Positions 48,133 to 59,480 of a stretch of DNA of 64,000 nt are shown piece after piece. A program made the translations under genes and the position numbers. The stretch lies in the NCBI GenBank assembly GCA_013420905.1, contig JAAXNY010000016.1, positions 868,001-932,000 on the forward strand. Direction: 5' to 3'. The notes under the pieces were generated by a model, which saw only the letters and a list, made by a program, of their open reading frames with translations, did not search any database and was not told the origin of the DNA. Positions within the stretch are counted from its first letter, which is position 1; the number at the start of each line of letters is the position of its first letter. Source of the stretch: Collybia mongolica. Taxonomy: Eukaryota > Basidiomycota > Agaricomycetes > Agaricales > Clitocybaceae.

Positions 48133-50087
48133 ATGTCTTCTACTTCCACTTCCGCCATGGCTCGTGCCCTGCGCTCGCCTTCCGCGTTGTCCCTCTCGCT
48201 CTCCGCCGCGATTTTACCGACTGAGGGCCATTCCCCCACTATGGTCTATGTGGACCAGCCGGTCCCCTCATTTTCCGACCTCCTTGAAGATGCCGAGGGC
48301 GATGTCTTCGTCGCCATGGAGCAAGGGTGGATTATTATGGCCGAGGAGCTCGCGCCCCGTATGGACCATCAGGGCCCCCTTGACCTCGACGAGTTGATTG
48401 ACTTCGTCGATCACTGCTCCATGCTTATCATACGCCCATCTTTTACTTATTAAAACCTTTTACTTATTTACTGGTCTCAGGATGCCATCACTGGCGTGGT
48501 CCGTGGCGCGCGTTTTTCGCTGCCATATCCGGCTATTCTCCTCCTGCGCGCGCTTCACCTTCAAGTGATGCGCATCCCTGTTGACGTGCGCGAGGCTTCG
48601 TGGTCTTCCTGGCGCACGGTCATATCGACTGACCTGGGCCACAATTCCATTCTTCTGGTAAGTGACTTGTTTACTTCTTTACTCTGCCTGCCCTTGTCAA
48701 GCTGACTACCTTTTACTTTAGGGCCAGGCTCCCACTGTGGAGCAAGTCCTGGACCAGGTGGGGTCGCGCTTTGAGCGCGACAACGGTGAAAGTATCTTTC
48801 AGGATACTTTCCTCGTCCCTCCTCGCATGGTGGGCGCACCGCGCCGTTACCATCAGTACCGGGACAGTTGGTCCGCCGCGCCCTTGCCGGCGCACTCCCC
48901 GGTCTTGGTACCAGCGGTTCGTCTAATACTGCTTTTTATTACTTTTCTTCTGTGGTTGACTTATTTCAATAGCCCCTCAAGCGGAAGTGTAACGAAGGGT
49001 CCAAGGGCAAAGGCCGCGCGGTTCCCCAGGTATATACTATCCTTTACTTTACGGGTTTCACATTATTCCTGACTTGCTTTCAAAATTCTAGTCCGACATG
49101 TCGCGCGCCCAGGGGGCTGGCAGTGATGCCGCGCTGCGTCCCTCGGAAGCAGGTCCAGTATGTCTCTTTTCTCTTTTGAACTCATTTACTTTTACTCATT
49201 TTTATCTCCTTAGTCCTCTGGGCAGCCGCCAGTAAAGGTTGAGGTCCCCGAGCTCCGGCTCTTTGATGAAGAGATCGCGCACCAGTTGGCTCAAGAGGGG
49301 TTTGCGGAGTTGTTACCTCCCGCGGCCCCTTCTCCTCGCCAGTCATGTAAGACCACTCGTTCTAGGGATAGGGTTCAGGCGACATGCCGCAAGCACGCGC
49401 TGGTTCCCAACCGGGAGCTGACGCTGCTACAATCCCCTATTACCTCCCTGCTGGCTGACCTTGCGCCTCGGCGCTCTACCATATGTTCATTACTCTTTTA
49501 TTTCTTGTTACTGATCATTCTTACTAGGTGGGCTATCCTTGCACGATGTGCGCCACCCGCGGCGACATCGAGTGCTCCTTCAACAGTTGGGGTAAACCGT
49601 GCGTTGAATGCGCCACCGCCAAGAAGGGGAAGTGCAGCTTCAGTCTCACTCCCCAGAAGCGCGCTAGGCTTCGTGAGGATCTGGGGCCGATGCTTGGTGC
49701 AGGCATTTCTAGTAAGCCATTTTCTTTCTGTCTTTTCGTTTACTAATGATTTTACTTATTCTACTAGCAGTTGCTGAAGCCTATGCTCCGCTAGGCGACG
49801 CGGACTCTCTTGCCGCGGAGGTCATTCAGGCCGCTAGCCGCGCGCTTGAAATGCGCAACTCCTTGTTGGCGCGCATAGTTGGCACCATCGGTAAGTTGTA
49901 CGAGGAGGAAGGCCTGGAGGGCCTTCAAAACCTCTTGCTGACTACGCCAGCCACGGAGAGTGCTCTCCTCTTCTACGCGGATTTCCAGAACCTCCCTTGG
50001 CCGCCCTTGGAGGAAGAAGCAGAGGTTGATGACAGTTCTTTGTCGTCAAGTTCCTCTTTGTCCGTGCCTGACAGTGAGGAGGAGTAG
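48133..50087 (+). CDS. Antisense gene A inside the Ty3 element: Zn2Cys6-like Cys cluster protein
   Basis: Transcribed opposite to gag-pol. Exons readable in phase are 48133-about 48451, 48481-48657, 48722-48916, 48973-49029, 49092-49157, 49214-about 49372, 49528-49711 and 49768-50087. The product starts with an acidic region (YVDQPVPSFSDLLEDAEGD). It then carries six cysteines as CTMC-x7-C-x8-CVEC-x7-C (49540-49640), the spacing of a fungal Zn2Cys6 binuclear cluster. It ends in a Leu-rich, helical and acidic tail (SVPDSEEE). Two junctions are unresolved: the end of exon 1 lacks a GT donor, and the end of exon 6 has several candidate donors. Introns, codon phase and lack of stops across most junctions argue that this is a real gene. 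Role unknown; a DNA-binding regulator is inference. Confidence 0.68.
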
Positions 50088-50778
50088 CTGCGCCGCGCCC
50101 CCCCCCCCTATATTTTTTTTTATCTACTTGTGTTTTCCCGGGCCCCTGTGCCCTTACATATTACTTATTCCCCCGCCTTTTGTTGGGCTTCAATTTTATT
50201 AATTGAAGTCCAACACATGTTTCTACATACAGTCCCCTGGACTATAAACAATACAATTGGTTTACCCGTTGTTCTATTGTCTTCATAAGAAAGCTTCCGC
50301 CCTTGCACCGGCTACTTAAGTTATAAATAGTACAGTTTAATTCTGGTGCAATTCTCTCAATCATTAAGACCGTGGCGCAATCACTGACTTTTTATAGACA
50401 ATCTATTTCAATCCTTGTAACCTTGGTAGGTTTTTCCAAATCGATTTTGCTTATACCCATCTCCCCCTCAACACTGACAACAACTGTCCCAGTTGTCATG
50501 CGGACACTGCCGCGCTCCACATGAATTTTTACAGAGCTCCTTTTTCAATTGGGCCCAGCATTTCAATTAGGCACGCGTCTTGGACCTGTTCAGTTGAAAT
50601 GTATAGATTTTTCTGGGGATAGAACGCGCGCAACGAATGAGAGACTGGGTAGCGCTTCTCTAGTCATAGAGGTATAAAAAGGGCACTGGCTGTGCTTTTT
50701 GTCCCAAGACATCGCCCGACTCTATTATACTCTCTTTACAACGTTCTGGTTCGAAGAATCAATTTCCTCTGCATTATT
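50088..50778. promoter_or_regulatory. Intergenic/promoter region between antisense genes A and B
   Basis: About 690 bases without coding content. It holds the gene A 3' end (AT-rich near 50110) and a TATA-type promoter for gene B (see 50673). Confidence 0.5.
50673..50679 (+). promoter_or_regulatory. TATA box of antisense gene B
   Basis: TATAAAA lies 100-106 nt upstream of the ATG at 50779, on the plus strand, which fits an independent promoter for the antisense gene rather than read-through from an LTR. Confidence 0.55.
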
Positions 50779-52161
50779 ATGACTAGCCCCCCCAACTATC
50801 AAGACATCAAGAACTTCAAGATGGTCCAAGCTCAGTGGCACACCTTTCAAGCTCGTTTATCGATGGACACCCTTGTTGAACAAAGGGTCAGCGTCCGGAA
50901 GTTAGGCGAAACCGCGGTACACTTTTTACCAATTACACTTTTTAAAACGCCGTTTTTGTAACCAACTTTTACAATTTACAGCTACTCCTGACTGAGTCCA
51001 AATTGGTTTTGACGGAGCGGTCCTGGCAGAATGTTATTTTTGGCGTCCGTAAGGCATTCCAGGGACTACAACATGTATACCCCGAGTTACTTCAAGAGCC
51101 TGTTTACCGTAATATTGTGACTCTGACTGCTGCTATTCACCGTCACCGTGAAAAGGTCCGCACTGAGCACCTGTCTCAAACCGCGGTGCGTGCTTTTTAC
51201 CTCATCTCGTACTGTACTGCTCTTTAAACCATGGTTTTCTGGTACTAGGTCCCTGCTACTGGTGGTGAAGCGGATGGTACCACTATTCCAGGCGAGGTCA
51301 TTGCTGGCGGTGAATATGACGGTGACATTGAAATGTCTGGTACTGACTCGGTATGTTTCTTTTTAGCTACCGCGCTGTCAGTGCGCGACATACTCAATGG
51401 CGTCTCTTCTTTACTCAAGAATATGGTCATTGATTCCGGCGCTACGGCTAGTGCTGCTGTCTCTGGATCAGTGACTAGTCGTCTCCTTAGTGAAGGACCA
51501 ATCACCCGTAGCCGCAAGGAGAAGGAGAACATTAAGGTTCCCCGTGTCAAAAGGACTAAGGCTGAAAAGGCTGCCATCAAGGTACCCATTCTTGTTTTTG
51601 CTCTGTCTATTACTTTGTTTCTTATTCCTACAGGACGGCAAGCGTTCCGAGCTCAATTGCGGCAGCACTCTTCGTCCCAAAAAGCGTACGAGGCAAGACA
51701 CCCCGGATGAAGATCCAAAGGTATCTGCTGAGGGTACGTTTTCTAATAATAGATGGTCCTAAATTTATACCGACTGTGCATCAGATACTCGTGTCTTTAT
51801 TGACTTCCATCCCTCCAAGGAGCACGATGTAGTCTTAGCGCGGGCGCGCTTGATTGCAGACGCGGGCGATCCCATGTCGCACACCAAGCAAGCCCTCGGT
51901 AGGATGCTTTTAAACTACCGCGCTGAGTTGGAGGAGATCAGTCATACAGTGTCCTTCTTATTGAAGCGTCGTGATGCCACTATGGACGAGGTTACTCGCC
52001 TCAACGGTCTAATGAATGAGGCCGCTCTGGAGGGAGGCTCTGACGAGGCTGCCACTGCGAGCGCTACGGAAGTCCATGACCAGGATGACAATGATAAGGA
52101 GGAGGTAGCTCCGGCTGACTTGCCCTTGCCCGAGGTTGAAGACGACTTCATATCTGCTTGA
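50779..52161 (+). CDS. Antisense gene B inside the Ty3 element: six-exon protein, unknown
   Basis: Six exons (50779-50916, 50982-51185, 51249-51350, 51420-51581, 51634-51733, 51785-52161) join in exact phase to 360 residues, with introns of 50-69 nt. The N-terminal half is helical (SKLVLTERSWQNVIFGVRKA and AAIHRHREKV). The middle is low complexity with basic, nuclear-localisation-like stretches (KVPRVKRTKAEK; RPKKRTRQ). The C-terminal half has a long helix (LNYRAELEEISHTVSFLL) and an acidic tail. No known domain is recognised. It converges on pol, whose stop lies 147 nt further on. Because the introns are antisense to the element's genomic RNA, they would survive retrotransposition. A nuclear accessory role is inference. 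Confidence 0.8.
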
Positions 52162-52307
52162 GGACAGTCCAATTAACTTCCTCCTGAGTTATGGTGTCCC
52201 TCCCCACGCTCCTTTGTATTACTGTCTTTACTCGGCTTAACACTGTCCTTACTACTTCGCTTAGTTGCTTATACTGTCTTTACTGCTTCTGTTTCCATAC
52301 TGATTTA
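52162..52307. other. Short convergent spacer between antisense gene B and pol
   Basis: 146 bases, pyrimidine-rich on the plus strand; holds the 3' ends of two convergent transcription units. Confidence 0.4.
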
Positions 52308-55300
52308 TCACCTATGCAACTTCTGGTGTGACATAGTAGTTTGTGGTAGCGCCGGCACTATCCCCTCCTGAGTGTTCTCACTAGAGCTTGACTCTGAATC
52401 GGACTGATCCAATTGGACTCTGTCAAAAGTATAGTCACGCTCCTTGTAAACTTGCCTATTAGCGGGATCTTTCGATTCCACTAAAGCATTTAGTGTTTCG
52501 CTAGAGATGTCTATTAGGTCTTGCAGATTATCCGGCAGTTCAATTGTACTCCTAGCAAAATAGGGAATAACCCTAAACGCCCCCACTTTATGTTGCCACA
52601 CCGACCCATCCATTTTGCAAACAATATAGGCTCCCCCGTGGTTTCGTCTCAGGACTATCATTGGTCCCAGGTACCGTGGCTTCAGCTTTTTATCGAGCGA
52701 ACTTTCGACCTCGGTATTTCTAACTAGTACTAAACTTCCTGGTTTGAAATCATAGTCTCTGATGGTCGCGCTGTGATCCTTCTCATACTGTAATAGTCTC
52801 CTTCGTTTTTCTATATTGATACGTTTCCTCATATCGGCCACATGCTGGACGTGCTTAGCTAGAGCCTGCGCTCTAAACCCAATGAGTTCCTCTGTAGTCA
52901 ATATTTTTCCTGGTAACTTTACTAACCAAGTGGCTTCAATAATATCTAACGGTAAGGTTGGGTGCGCGCCCGTAATCATAAAATAGGGGGAGCAACCCGG
53001 CCCTTTCCGTATAGTAATTCTGTCAGCCCACATTACATGGTGGAAGAAGTAGTACCACTTCTTTACATCACCACCTGTAGCTTTGAAGACAGCTTGATGC
53101 ACATCCCAATGTGCGCGCTCGGCGATCCCATTTCCTTTGGAATTGTATGGTGATATACTTATTCCTGTAATACCATACTTGGATTCCAGCCACGCTTTGG
53201 CTGCAACAAAGGCAGGACCATTATCCGTTACAATTTCCATTAGGGAACCCCATCTACAAATTACTTCTTCAAACAGCCACCTTCCCAAGGTCTTGCCATC
53301 CTCAGATTTGAGGGGCGCGCCTTCCATCCACGAAGACAGCACACATCTTCCTTGGACAATGTATTTATAACCATTAGACGATGGGCTCATATACATGGTG
53401 TCCGCATGCAATACTTGGAATATAGACGGCATGTGGGTTATGACAGGAGGTATTCTCAACAAAGTTAAGAGCCTTGTCTGACAGATGTGACATGACTTCA
53501 CATACCATGATACATCGCGTTCCATTTCTGGCCACCAAAATCTTTTATCTATTAAGGATTTTGTTGCATAGAAACCCCTATGTCCAACAGAATCGTGAGA
53601 CGCCCTCATCATATATGTCCGGTGATTTTTATCAACAACAAGCTGGTGCGCGCTATCGATATTTTTCCTATACATCCTGCCTTCTGGATCCAAAAAGAAA
53701 TTAGACGCCTGCCTTGCAAACTTTAGGTAGGCGCGATCCGTCATTCCTTTTGGTCTCTTTTGTGGTCTTTTTAACCATTCTTTTATTAAAGGTAGGTTTT
53801 TATCCTGTTCCTGTGCCGTAGGTGTTCGTTTAGACTCGTCATATACTTCCCTTACATTAGGGTCATATTTAAACTTTTCATCGGGTATGACAGTAGTATT
53901 TACAAGTTGCTTTAGATAAGCTTCTCTTTGAATACCGAACCGTCCTAAACCTAAGTGCTGTTTTACTTCTCCAATAAATGCTGCTTCACCAGCCCAGGCA
54001 TTGTTTACTTCAACTTCAAAATCAGAGATTTCCTTTGCAAGTTGGAATAAATATCCGCCGCGCGTGTCGATCTCCTCTTTAAAATCTGACAGCTCCAAAG
54101 GGTCATCTAACCCTTCCGTTGGGTTGATAAACTTTAAAGGACCTGAGGGTTCGTCGTAACCATCGTCTGGGTCCGGGTAGACAGGATCCCCTAGCCGCGC
54201 GTCTCGTCTTGACAGACCATCTGGGCCAAAGCCTTTACCAGCTTTATGAACCAGAGTAAAGTGGAACATAAGTATCCTATCAATCCACCTATTTACCGTT
54301 GCATTAGGTCCTAGACTTGGGTTTGATAACATCCCCTTAATGTACTTTGCATCCGTTTCCACTACCAAATTTCGTACTCCAATAAACCAATAATAACATG
54401 CCATTAGAACTCTCATCAATCCGAATAGCTCTCGTTTGGGTTGTGAGAAGCGCGCTTCGCGCTCATTCAGAGTTATCGAGTCAAATCTAGCATAGTGCTT
54501 TCTTCCAGGTATATCAGGGTCTTCCTGATAGATATAGTAGCCTACGGCTTTCCATGACGTATCTACTGACAATACCACTGGCGTATTCCAGGTGTAATTA
54601 ATTGGACGGAGCGCGGGGCTATTTTTAAGTGCGTCTAACAATAGCTGCTGCGCTTCTTCTTGCTCAGGCCCCCATATCCAAGGTTCGCTACTTCTAGTTA
54701 ACTTTTGAATTGGTTGGCCTATACGGGCAAAGTCTTTAATGAAATTCCTGCATACACCAATAGTTCCCATGTAAGCGCGTACTTCACTGACATCTTTGCA
54801 TGGTCCCCATCTTTCAACTACACCGATTCTATCTGTAGTAGGTTTTCGTCCTTCATAGGTACATCTATGTCCTACCACTAGAATTTCACTTGTGCATAAC
54901 ATAGACTTATATCCTGAAAACGTTCCTCCAGAATACTTCATTCTCTGTACGACGCGATTTACATTTTGCATATGTTCCCAGAAGAAGCGCCTAACACCTG
55001 GAGCACCAGGTAGCTCTTCTTCTGTTCCATCCGGCAGTTCGTAGCGCGTTGCTGGACCGCGCACGGGTACATCATCAATGTAGGGTATTGTGACATGTGG
55101 TACCTCATCCTGTAGGATGTATGTGACATCATCATGAAATATTGGAACTGAATTCGTCCATCCCATAGGAAGTGTTACTAGTCTCAGCGCGCCAAATGGT
55201 GTTTGGAACGTGGTTAGATCGCGCGAGGTTTCTGCTAAAGGCCTCTCATCGTATCCTACATATAGATCCATCATTCCGCCACAAGCGCGCCCTGCGAAGT

Positions 55301-56153
55301 GTTCTGCTAGTTCTTCGGTAGCGGGTGGTAAGCCCGAGTGCGCTATTGTGACTGCATTCAGCAGTTCTAGACTATGTACAATTCTAAGCTTCTTTCCTGG
55401 GCCTTTCTTTAATACGGTAAACCATCTAGACCTATATGATGAATTGGATCTCTCATAGACTCCTGCATCAATTTTAGTTTTGATGATTTTACAAACATCT
55501 TCATAGATCCCTGGTGGGATTCTAATGTTCCTTTCTGTCCACGGCGTATGTGGGACTACTGGTATCTCGACGGGAGGAAAATATTCCTTCTTAAAGCTAC
55601 CGCGCTCACTATCATTCCAGGCAAAACCATCATTATGTTTGCACATAAAGTCGTGAATTATATCCATCTCTTTAGGTTTTAAGAAGCTCTCTTCTTCGTG
55701 TACCCTTTGGAATTCCGCGCGCCTTTCCTCAGTATACCTTCCAGTTGGTTTAAACGGAGGTGGGTTAGGCATTAGAACGGGTAGGGCCGCTAAAGGGTCA
55801 CCCTTTATATCTCTGATAATTCTAAATTTATCAGGCAGGTCCGCCAGTGTTGGTTTTGTTTTCAAATGTACTGGTTTATACTTCTTTCCTACTAGCTGAT
55901 CCATGGGTTCAATATTACACTTTTCACTTGTTGCAGTTCCAAGACCGCGCTCGTTGGTGCCAATTTGCCACTGCTTTAATTTACTTAAAGCTTTATCGAT
56001 CATGGGCTGTTTTTGAGCGTATGTCATAGGTCTAGTGGGTGTACTTGCTGGGTCGCTGCTGTTCTGCTTGTAGTTTATTACTGGTCCATCGCGCTCATCT
56101 ACGGAAGCCAAGTACGTGGCTAGTAATTCGCGTTCAGGTACTGTACTATTCAT
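52308..56153 (-). CDS. pol: Ty3 pol: reverse transcriptase, RNase H, integrase
   Basis: The first ATG in frame is at 56153, giving 1281 residues, but the frame is open further upstream to about 56340, overlapping the protease frame, so expression by -1 frameshift is likely. The RT shows [13 protein letters not shown] with the first catalytic Asp and YIDD near 55075. RNase H shows [20 protein letters not shown] and ETDAKYI. Integrase has the HHCC zinc domain (HDSVGH...CHICQ, near 53480-53620). Its catalytic triad is in HADTMYM, TDNGPAF and GIAERAHW. After the triad a GSLVLVRN...LGPMIVLRR segment corresponds to the GPY/F-type C-terminal module. The C-terminus is acidic and Ser-rich, with no chromodomain. 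No internal stop or frameshift is seen. Confidence 0.96.
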   Translation of the reverse strand: MNSTVPERELLATYLASVDERDGPVINYKQNSSDPASTPTRPMTYAQKQPMIDKALSKLKQWQIGTNERGLGTATSEKCNIEPMDQLVGKKYKPVHLKTKPTLADLPDKFRIIRDIKGDPLAALPVLMPNPPPFKPTGRYTEERRAEFQRVHEEESFLKPKEMDIIHDFMCKHNDGFAWNDSERGSFKKEYFPPVEIPVVPHTPWTERNIRIPPGIYEDVCKIIKTKIDAGVYERSNSSYRSRWFTVLKKGPGKKLRIVHSLELLNAVTIAHSGLPPATEELAEHFAGRACGGMMDLYVGYDERPLAETSRDLTTFQTPFGALRLVTLPMGWTNSVPIFHDDVTYILQDEVPHVTIPYIDDVPVRGPATRYELPDGTEEELPGAPGVRRFFWEHMQNVNRVVQRMKYSGGTFSGYKSMLCTSEILVVGHRCTYEGRKPTTDRIGVVERWGPCKDVSEVRAYMGTIGVCRNFIKDFARIGQPIQKLTRSSEPWIWGPEQEEAQQLLLDALKNSPALRPINYTWNTPVVLSVDTSWKAVGYYIYQEDPDIPGRKHYARFDSITLNEREARFSQPKRELFGLMRVLMACYYWFIGVRNLVVETDAKYIKGMLSNPSLGPNATVNRWIDRILMFHFTLVHKAGKGFGPDGLSRRDARLGDPVYPDPDDGYDEPSGPLKFINPTEGLDDPLELSDFKEEIDTRGGYLFQLAKEISDFEVEVNNAWAGEAAFIGEVKQHLGLGRFGIQREAYLKQLVNTTVIPDEKFKYDPNVREVYDESKRTPTAQEQDKNLPLIKEWLKRPQKRPKGMTDRAYLKFARQASNFFLDPEGRMYRKNIDSAHQLVVDKNHRTYMMRASHDSVGHRGFYATKSLIDKRFWWPEMERDVSWYVKSCHICQTRLLTLLRIPPVITHMPSIFQVLHADTMYMSPSSNGYKYIVQGRCVLSSWMEGAPLKSEDGKTLGRWLFEEVICRWGSLMEIVTDNGPAFVAAKAWLESKYGITGISISPYNSKGNGIAERAHWDVHQAVFKATGGDVKKWYYFFHHVMWADRITIRKGPGCSPYFMITGAHPTLPLDIIEATWLVKLPGKILTTEELIGFRAQALAKHVQHVADMRKRINIEKRRRLLQYEKDHSATIRDYDFKPGSLVLVRNTEVESSLDKKLKPRYLGPMIVLRRNHGGAYIVCKMDGSVWQHKVGAFRVIPYFARSTIELPDNLQDLIDISSETLNALVESKDPANRQVYKERDYTFDRVQLDQSDSESSSSENTQEGIVPALPQTTMSHQKLHR

Positions 56154-56302
56154 GTTCACATCACTTCTAGACAAAAAGACATCTCTAAGTTCTTTGTGAC
56201 CAAAATTCCGTTTATCAGTAGGGTGTCTATAACCCGTTATAATAAAGTTTCCGTTCTCATCTTCAGCAATTTCTACGGCTAGCTCTCCTTGATCACTTTG
56301 GA

Positions 56303-57508
56303 TTAATTCATCGAAGGCTGAAAATCCTGCTCCGGTTGTCTTTTCAACAGCTTAGGCGGTGATCCCTTTGCATGGGTAGGGATAGTACACCTTCGTCCCG
56401 TGTTAGGGTCCGTGATAGTGACTACTTGTCCCCCGTCCCGAGCATTTTTGATCTGACTTTCCGTGAGTGTATCAAACGGTCTCCCAAGCAATACTTTGTA
56501 TGCGGGTGAATTTATGATATGTACTTGGAGGTAGATGGCCATGTCATTAAACAAGAAAGGAACATTGCGCGCTAATCCCGCTGTTTTCTCAACTTGTTTA
56601 TTAGCACTCTGCATGTGTATGACAACGTCCGGATCCCATGAAATATCTAAGTCTAAAGCCGTTTGTTTAGCCATTGATACTATTTGGGATCCCCCATCTA
56701 ATAAAGATTCCTCCGTTCCTGCCCCATTTATTACTGGATATACTGCGCGCAAAGAGGCCGATTCTTTTGCTACATACAACTGTTTGGGCTCTTCCCCAGC
56801 TGGTAAAGATTCTAAATACTGTAGGACTGGGTCTCCGCATATTATAGATCCCTTAGGTATTCCGCCGTGGTCATACTCCGAGATGAAGAAAGACTGGAAT
56901 GGGATTGACTCTACTGGTAGCGCGTCATGCCGTAAGTAGTTATCATCACGTTCCCAGTCCCCTCCAAAGGGTAAGACGTCTTCCTCATCTATTCCGTTTA
57001 TTTTCAAGTTAGCGTCCCTTTGGGTGAGGGACTTACGTCTGGCAGTTACAATATTCTTTATCCCATCTCTAATGGTTTTTGACGAGCCCATTAACTCTCC
57101 CGTGGTCAATGTGATAGGGTTGTCTAACACTTTAGCAATTATATCGCCACCTTTTAATTTTACTTGTATCGGGGACTTAGTTTCATAAGTCGGACCGCGC
57201 TTAGTGTTAAAATTAGGTAGCGGATCAACTGGTTCAGGGTTGCGTTCCGTTCTCCGGGGTATGTAGGGTACCACGGGCACATCGATGTAGGGTAATTCTT
57301 TTCGTACTGGAGACTTTACTGATGGTTCAACAAATTTTACTTTCTTTTTCCTAGGAGATGGTGCTACCAACTCCTCTTCGCTACTATCCCGACTACTCTC
57401 CGAATCGTTACTTTCTTGACGACTATTTCTGTTTTTATTTTGGTCCTCTGGCTGTCTCTTGGAACGCGACCTAGTCGTAGGTCTAGCGTGTTCCTTAGCC
57501 TCCTTCAT
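56303..57508 (-). CDS. Ty3 aspartic protease (retropepsin) ORF
   Basis: 401 residues from the ATG at 57508. The N-terminal part is basic, acidic and disordered. The retropepsin signature is [10 protein letters not shown] around 56680-56705, where the usual D(S/T)G appears as DGG, followed downstream by VLLGRPF, the second conserved element. The frame lies at -1 relative to gag and is open upstream of its ATG into the last gag codons. The pol frame is in turn at -1 relative to this one. The ATG lies 5 nt after the gag stop, so reinitiation is an alternative to frameshifting. Confidence 0.85.
   Translation of the reverse strand: MKEAKEHARPTTRSRSKRQPEDQNKNRNSRQESNDSESSRDSSEEELVAPSPRKKKVKFVEPSVKSPVRKELPYIDVPVVPYIPRRTERNPEPVDPLPNFNTKRGPTYETKSPIQVKLKGGDIIAKVLDNPITLTTGELMGSSKTIRDGIKNIVTARRKSLTQRDANLKINGIDEEDVLPFGGDWERDDNYLRHDALPVESIPFQSFFISEYDHGGIPKGSIICGDPVLQYLESLPAGEEPKQLYVAKESASLRAVYPVINGAGTEESLLDGGSQIVSMAKQTALDLDISWDPDVVIHMQSANKQVEKTAGLARNVPFLFNDMAIYLQVHIINSPAYKVLLGRPFDTLTESQIKNARDGGQVVTITDPNTGRRCTIPTHAKGSPPKLLKRQPEQDFQPSMN
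56321..56327 (-). promoter_or_regulatory. Candidate -1 frameshift site, protease to pol (GGATTTT)
   Basis: In the protease frame the seven bases read G GAT TTT, close to the GGAUUUA heptamer known from a betaretroviral pro-pol junction. It lies 15 nt upstream of the protease stop, within the stretch where the pol frame is already open. Confidence 0.45.
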
Positions 57509-57513
57509 CGGAC

Positions 57514-59001
57514 CTAATTGAAACCCGACTCTTTAACCTTGTTTTGGTTATTGAGTTCTGCTACCTGCCCTAATAAAGTACTCATTTGTGCTTGTAAGGC
57601 TACTATGTCAGGATTCGGCGCGCTCTTTGCCGTAGGATTATAGTTATTATTTATATATTCCTGTTTCTGCATCTGAGGCGGTACTGGCAACGCAGTTTGC
57701 GCGCTCTGTTGTCCTAACATTTGTTGCGCTTGAAATTGTGCCATTTGTGCCATTATGGCTTTCAAGGTTCCAATGTCGTTACTATTGTCTACTGCATTAT
57801 GTGACTGCATAACGGACAATACTCCTGGAGCGGGTCCTTCCGTGACATCTCCGTAATAAAGGGCCGCTACCTTCTTTGAATGGAAGTGTTCCACTTTATC
57901 TTTCAATGATACCGTTTCTGGTTCTCTTGGAATATATGATCTGTCTGGTAAGCATACTCCTCCATTTGCATTGGTTTTTATTTTCCCTTCCTCAAAATGT
58001 TTCTGTTTCTCGGGACAGGCCATTATGAAGTGTCCGGGTGTAAAACAGTAGTGACATTTATACGCATTTGGTCTTTGCGGTTGTCCTTCTTTAGGCTTTC
58101 CGTACTGATTCTGATACTGATGCTGCTGGGGTGCGCTATTCGTGGCATGGTTCTGAACAGTTGCTTGTTGAAGCGCTTTCATTACATCCTCGAATCCACT
58201 CCTCGTATTCTTCTCATTTACTTGGAGACGGTCTAACAAATTAACTATTTGTTGTTTTATTTCATCCATCTCTACTTTGATTTTGGGTGCTGCTGTTGCT
58301 GTTACGGACATTATAAACGATCTATTTGTGTCTGGAATATTCATGTTGGCTACACCTTCAGAAATGCTGATTGCAGTTGCTATAACTTCCTCCAGATCGT
58401 ACTGATCCCCTTTTCGTCGCGCGAGTGCGGCGGCTTCGGCAATAGTATTAGGATCTGCTCGGTTGTTTGTAGCAACGACTTGTCCTGCCTGTGTAGCATT
58501 AGACTGATTATTCCCTAGCAGGGTTAGCCTTCCTTGTACTTGGGATCTGAAGACTTCGTCTAGACATCCCAAGAACTTGGTAACTAATTCTCGGTTAGAG
58601 ATAATAGGTGGCCTAACTCCCAAGAGTTTAATAGATTCTGCTTTGAATTCATGCTTCAGCTTTTTCAGCGCGGCCTCATCGGTTACTCCAATATGTGGGT
58701 TGGCGCGACACACTGCTTCTAACTTGGCTACTGATCCTTCTACTTGATCGAGTGCTTCCGGATAACTAGAGATCAACTCTGTCTTGAAATCCGTCCAAGT
58801 GCCTGTCTTATAGTGGTCTAATGCCCTCCACTCATTCTCTGATTGTAGGTCTGCGTATTTTCCTAACATTAACTTCTTTTCTTCATCATTTGTAATGTTA
58901 CACTCCTTCCATAGGACCTCCATTCGCTCCAGAAACCGGATTAAACCCGTGGGCTCTTTTCCTTTGAATACTGGTGCATCACGGATGCCTGGTTGGGGCA
59001 T
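57514..59001 (-). CDS. gag: Ty3 gag
   Basis: 495 residues from the ATG at 59001. The N-terminal part (MPQPGIRDAPVFKGKEP, then LIRFLERMEVLWKE) resembles the capsid N-terminal region of fungal Ty3 gag proteins. A CCHC zinc knuckle, CHYCFTPGHFIMAC, lies near nucleotide 58030, followed by a Gln-rich tail. Upstream of the ATG another frame (59370-58941) is open without an early ATG and has a Pro/Ser-rich, gag-like composition. The true N-terminus might therefore include it by an undetected frameshift, or it is leader sequence. Confidence 0.88.
   Translation of the reverse strand: MPQPGIRDAPVFKGKEPTGLIRFLERMEVLWKECNITNDEEKKLMLGKYADLQSENEWRALDHYKTGTWTDFKTELISSYPEALDQVEGSVAKLEAVCRANPHIGVTDEAALKKLKHEFKAESIKLLGVRPPIISNRELVTKFLGCLDEVFRSQVQGRLTLLGNNQSNATQAGQVVATNNRADPNTIAEAAALARRKGDQYDLEEVIATAISISEGVANMNIPDTNRSFIMSVTATAAPKIKVEMDEIKQQIVNLLDRLQVNEKNTRSGFEDVMKALQQATVQNHATNSAPQQHQYQNQYGKPKEGQPQRPNAYKCHYCFTPGHFIMACPEKQKHFEEGKIKTNANGGVCLPDRSYIPREPETVSLKDKVEHFHSKKVAALYYGDVTEGPAPGVLSVMQSHNAVDNSNDIGTLKAIMAQMAQFQAQQMLGQQSAQTALPVPPQMQKQEYINNNYNPTAKSAPNPDIVALQAQMSTLLGQVAELNNQNKVKESGFN
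57520..57526 (-). promoter_or_regulatory. Candidate -1 frameshift site, gag to protease (GGGTTTC)
   Basis: In the gag frame the bases read G GGT TTC, a perfect X XXY YYZ heptamer, one codon before the gag TAG at 57514-57516. The -1 frame is open through it into the protease ORF. Confidence 0.65.
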
Positions 59002-59457
59002 ATATTTACGAGGGGTTCAGTCATGATTACTGAACGGTTCTGAGTAGCTAACGAGTTCGGGTTTGCTACTGGGTTTACTACGGACGATCTTCCGCGCGCT
59101 ACTGGTTTACTAGTAGTCGATATGTTTCCTAAGGGCTCTGGAGTTCTAAATACTTGCCTTGGTCCTGAAGATCCAAAGGCTGGTTGTGAAGATCCTTGTG
59201 TGCGCGCTCGCCTAGGAGGTGGTAACAACTCTGTTACTCCAGCGTTTTGCGAATTTTTAGTCTGCCGCGTTTTTGTAGCTACTTGTCTTGCAAGTGGCTG
59301 ATTAGTTAGTCTGTTTGACGAGCTGGCTTGTGGGCGTGGCTCTTGAGACAGATTGACTAAACTTTCTCTGCTCTACTTCAATTTGTAGACGACGTTACTC
59401 GTCTTGGTATAATATTTTTCAAAGAAAGATGCTCTCTTTAGACTATTCAAAAACTCT

Positions 59458-59478
59458 GAACCCTCGCGGTGGGCTCCA
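59458..59478 (-). promoter_or_regulatory. Primer-binding site
   Basis: Two bases inside the 5' LTR edge the minus strand reads TGGAGCCCACCGCGAGGG and continues TTC. The complement ends in CCA and has the layout of a tRNA T-arm and acceptor 3' half with a U discriminator base, as in tRNA-Cys. The tRNA identity is inference. Confidence 0.75.
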
Positions 59479-59480
59479 GA

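Noticed and set aside
58941..59370. Separate gene upstream of gag
   Set aside because: Open but without an early ATG, and inside the element leader; kept only as a possible gag N-terminal extension.
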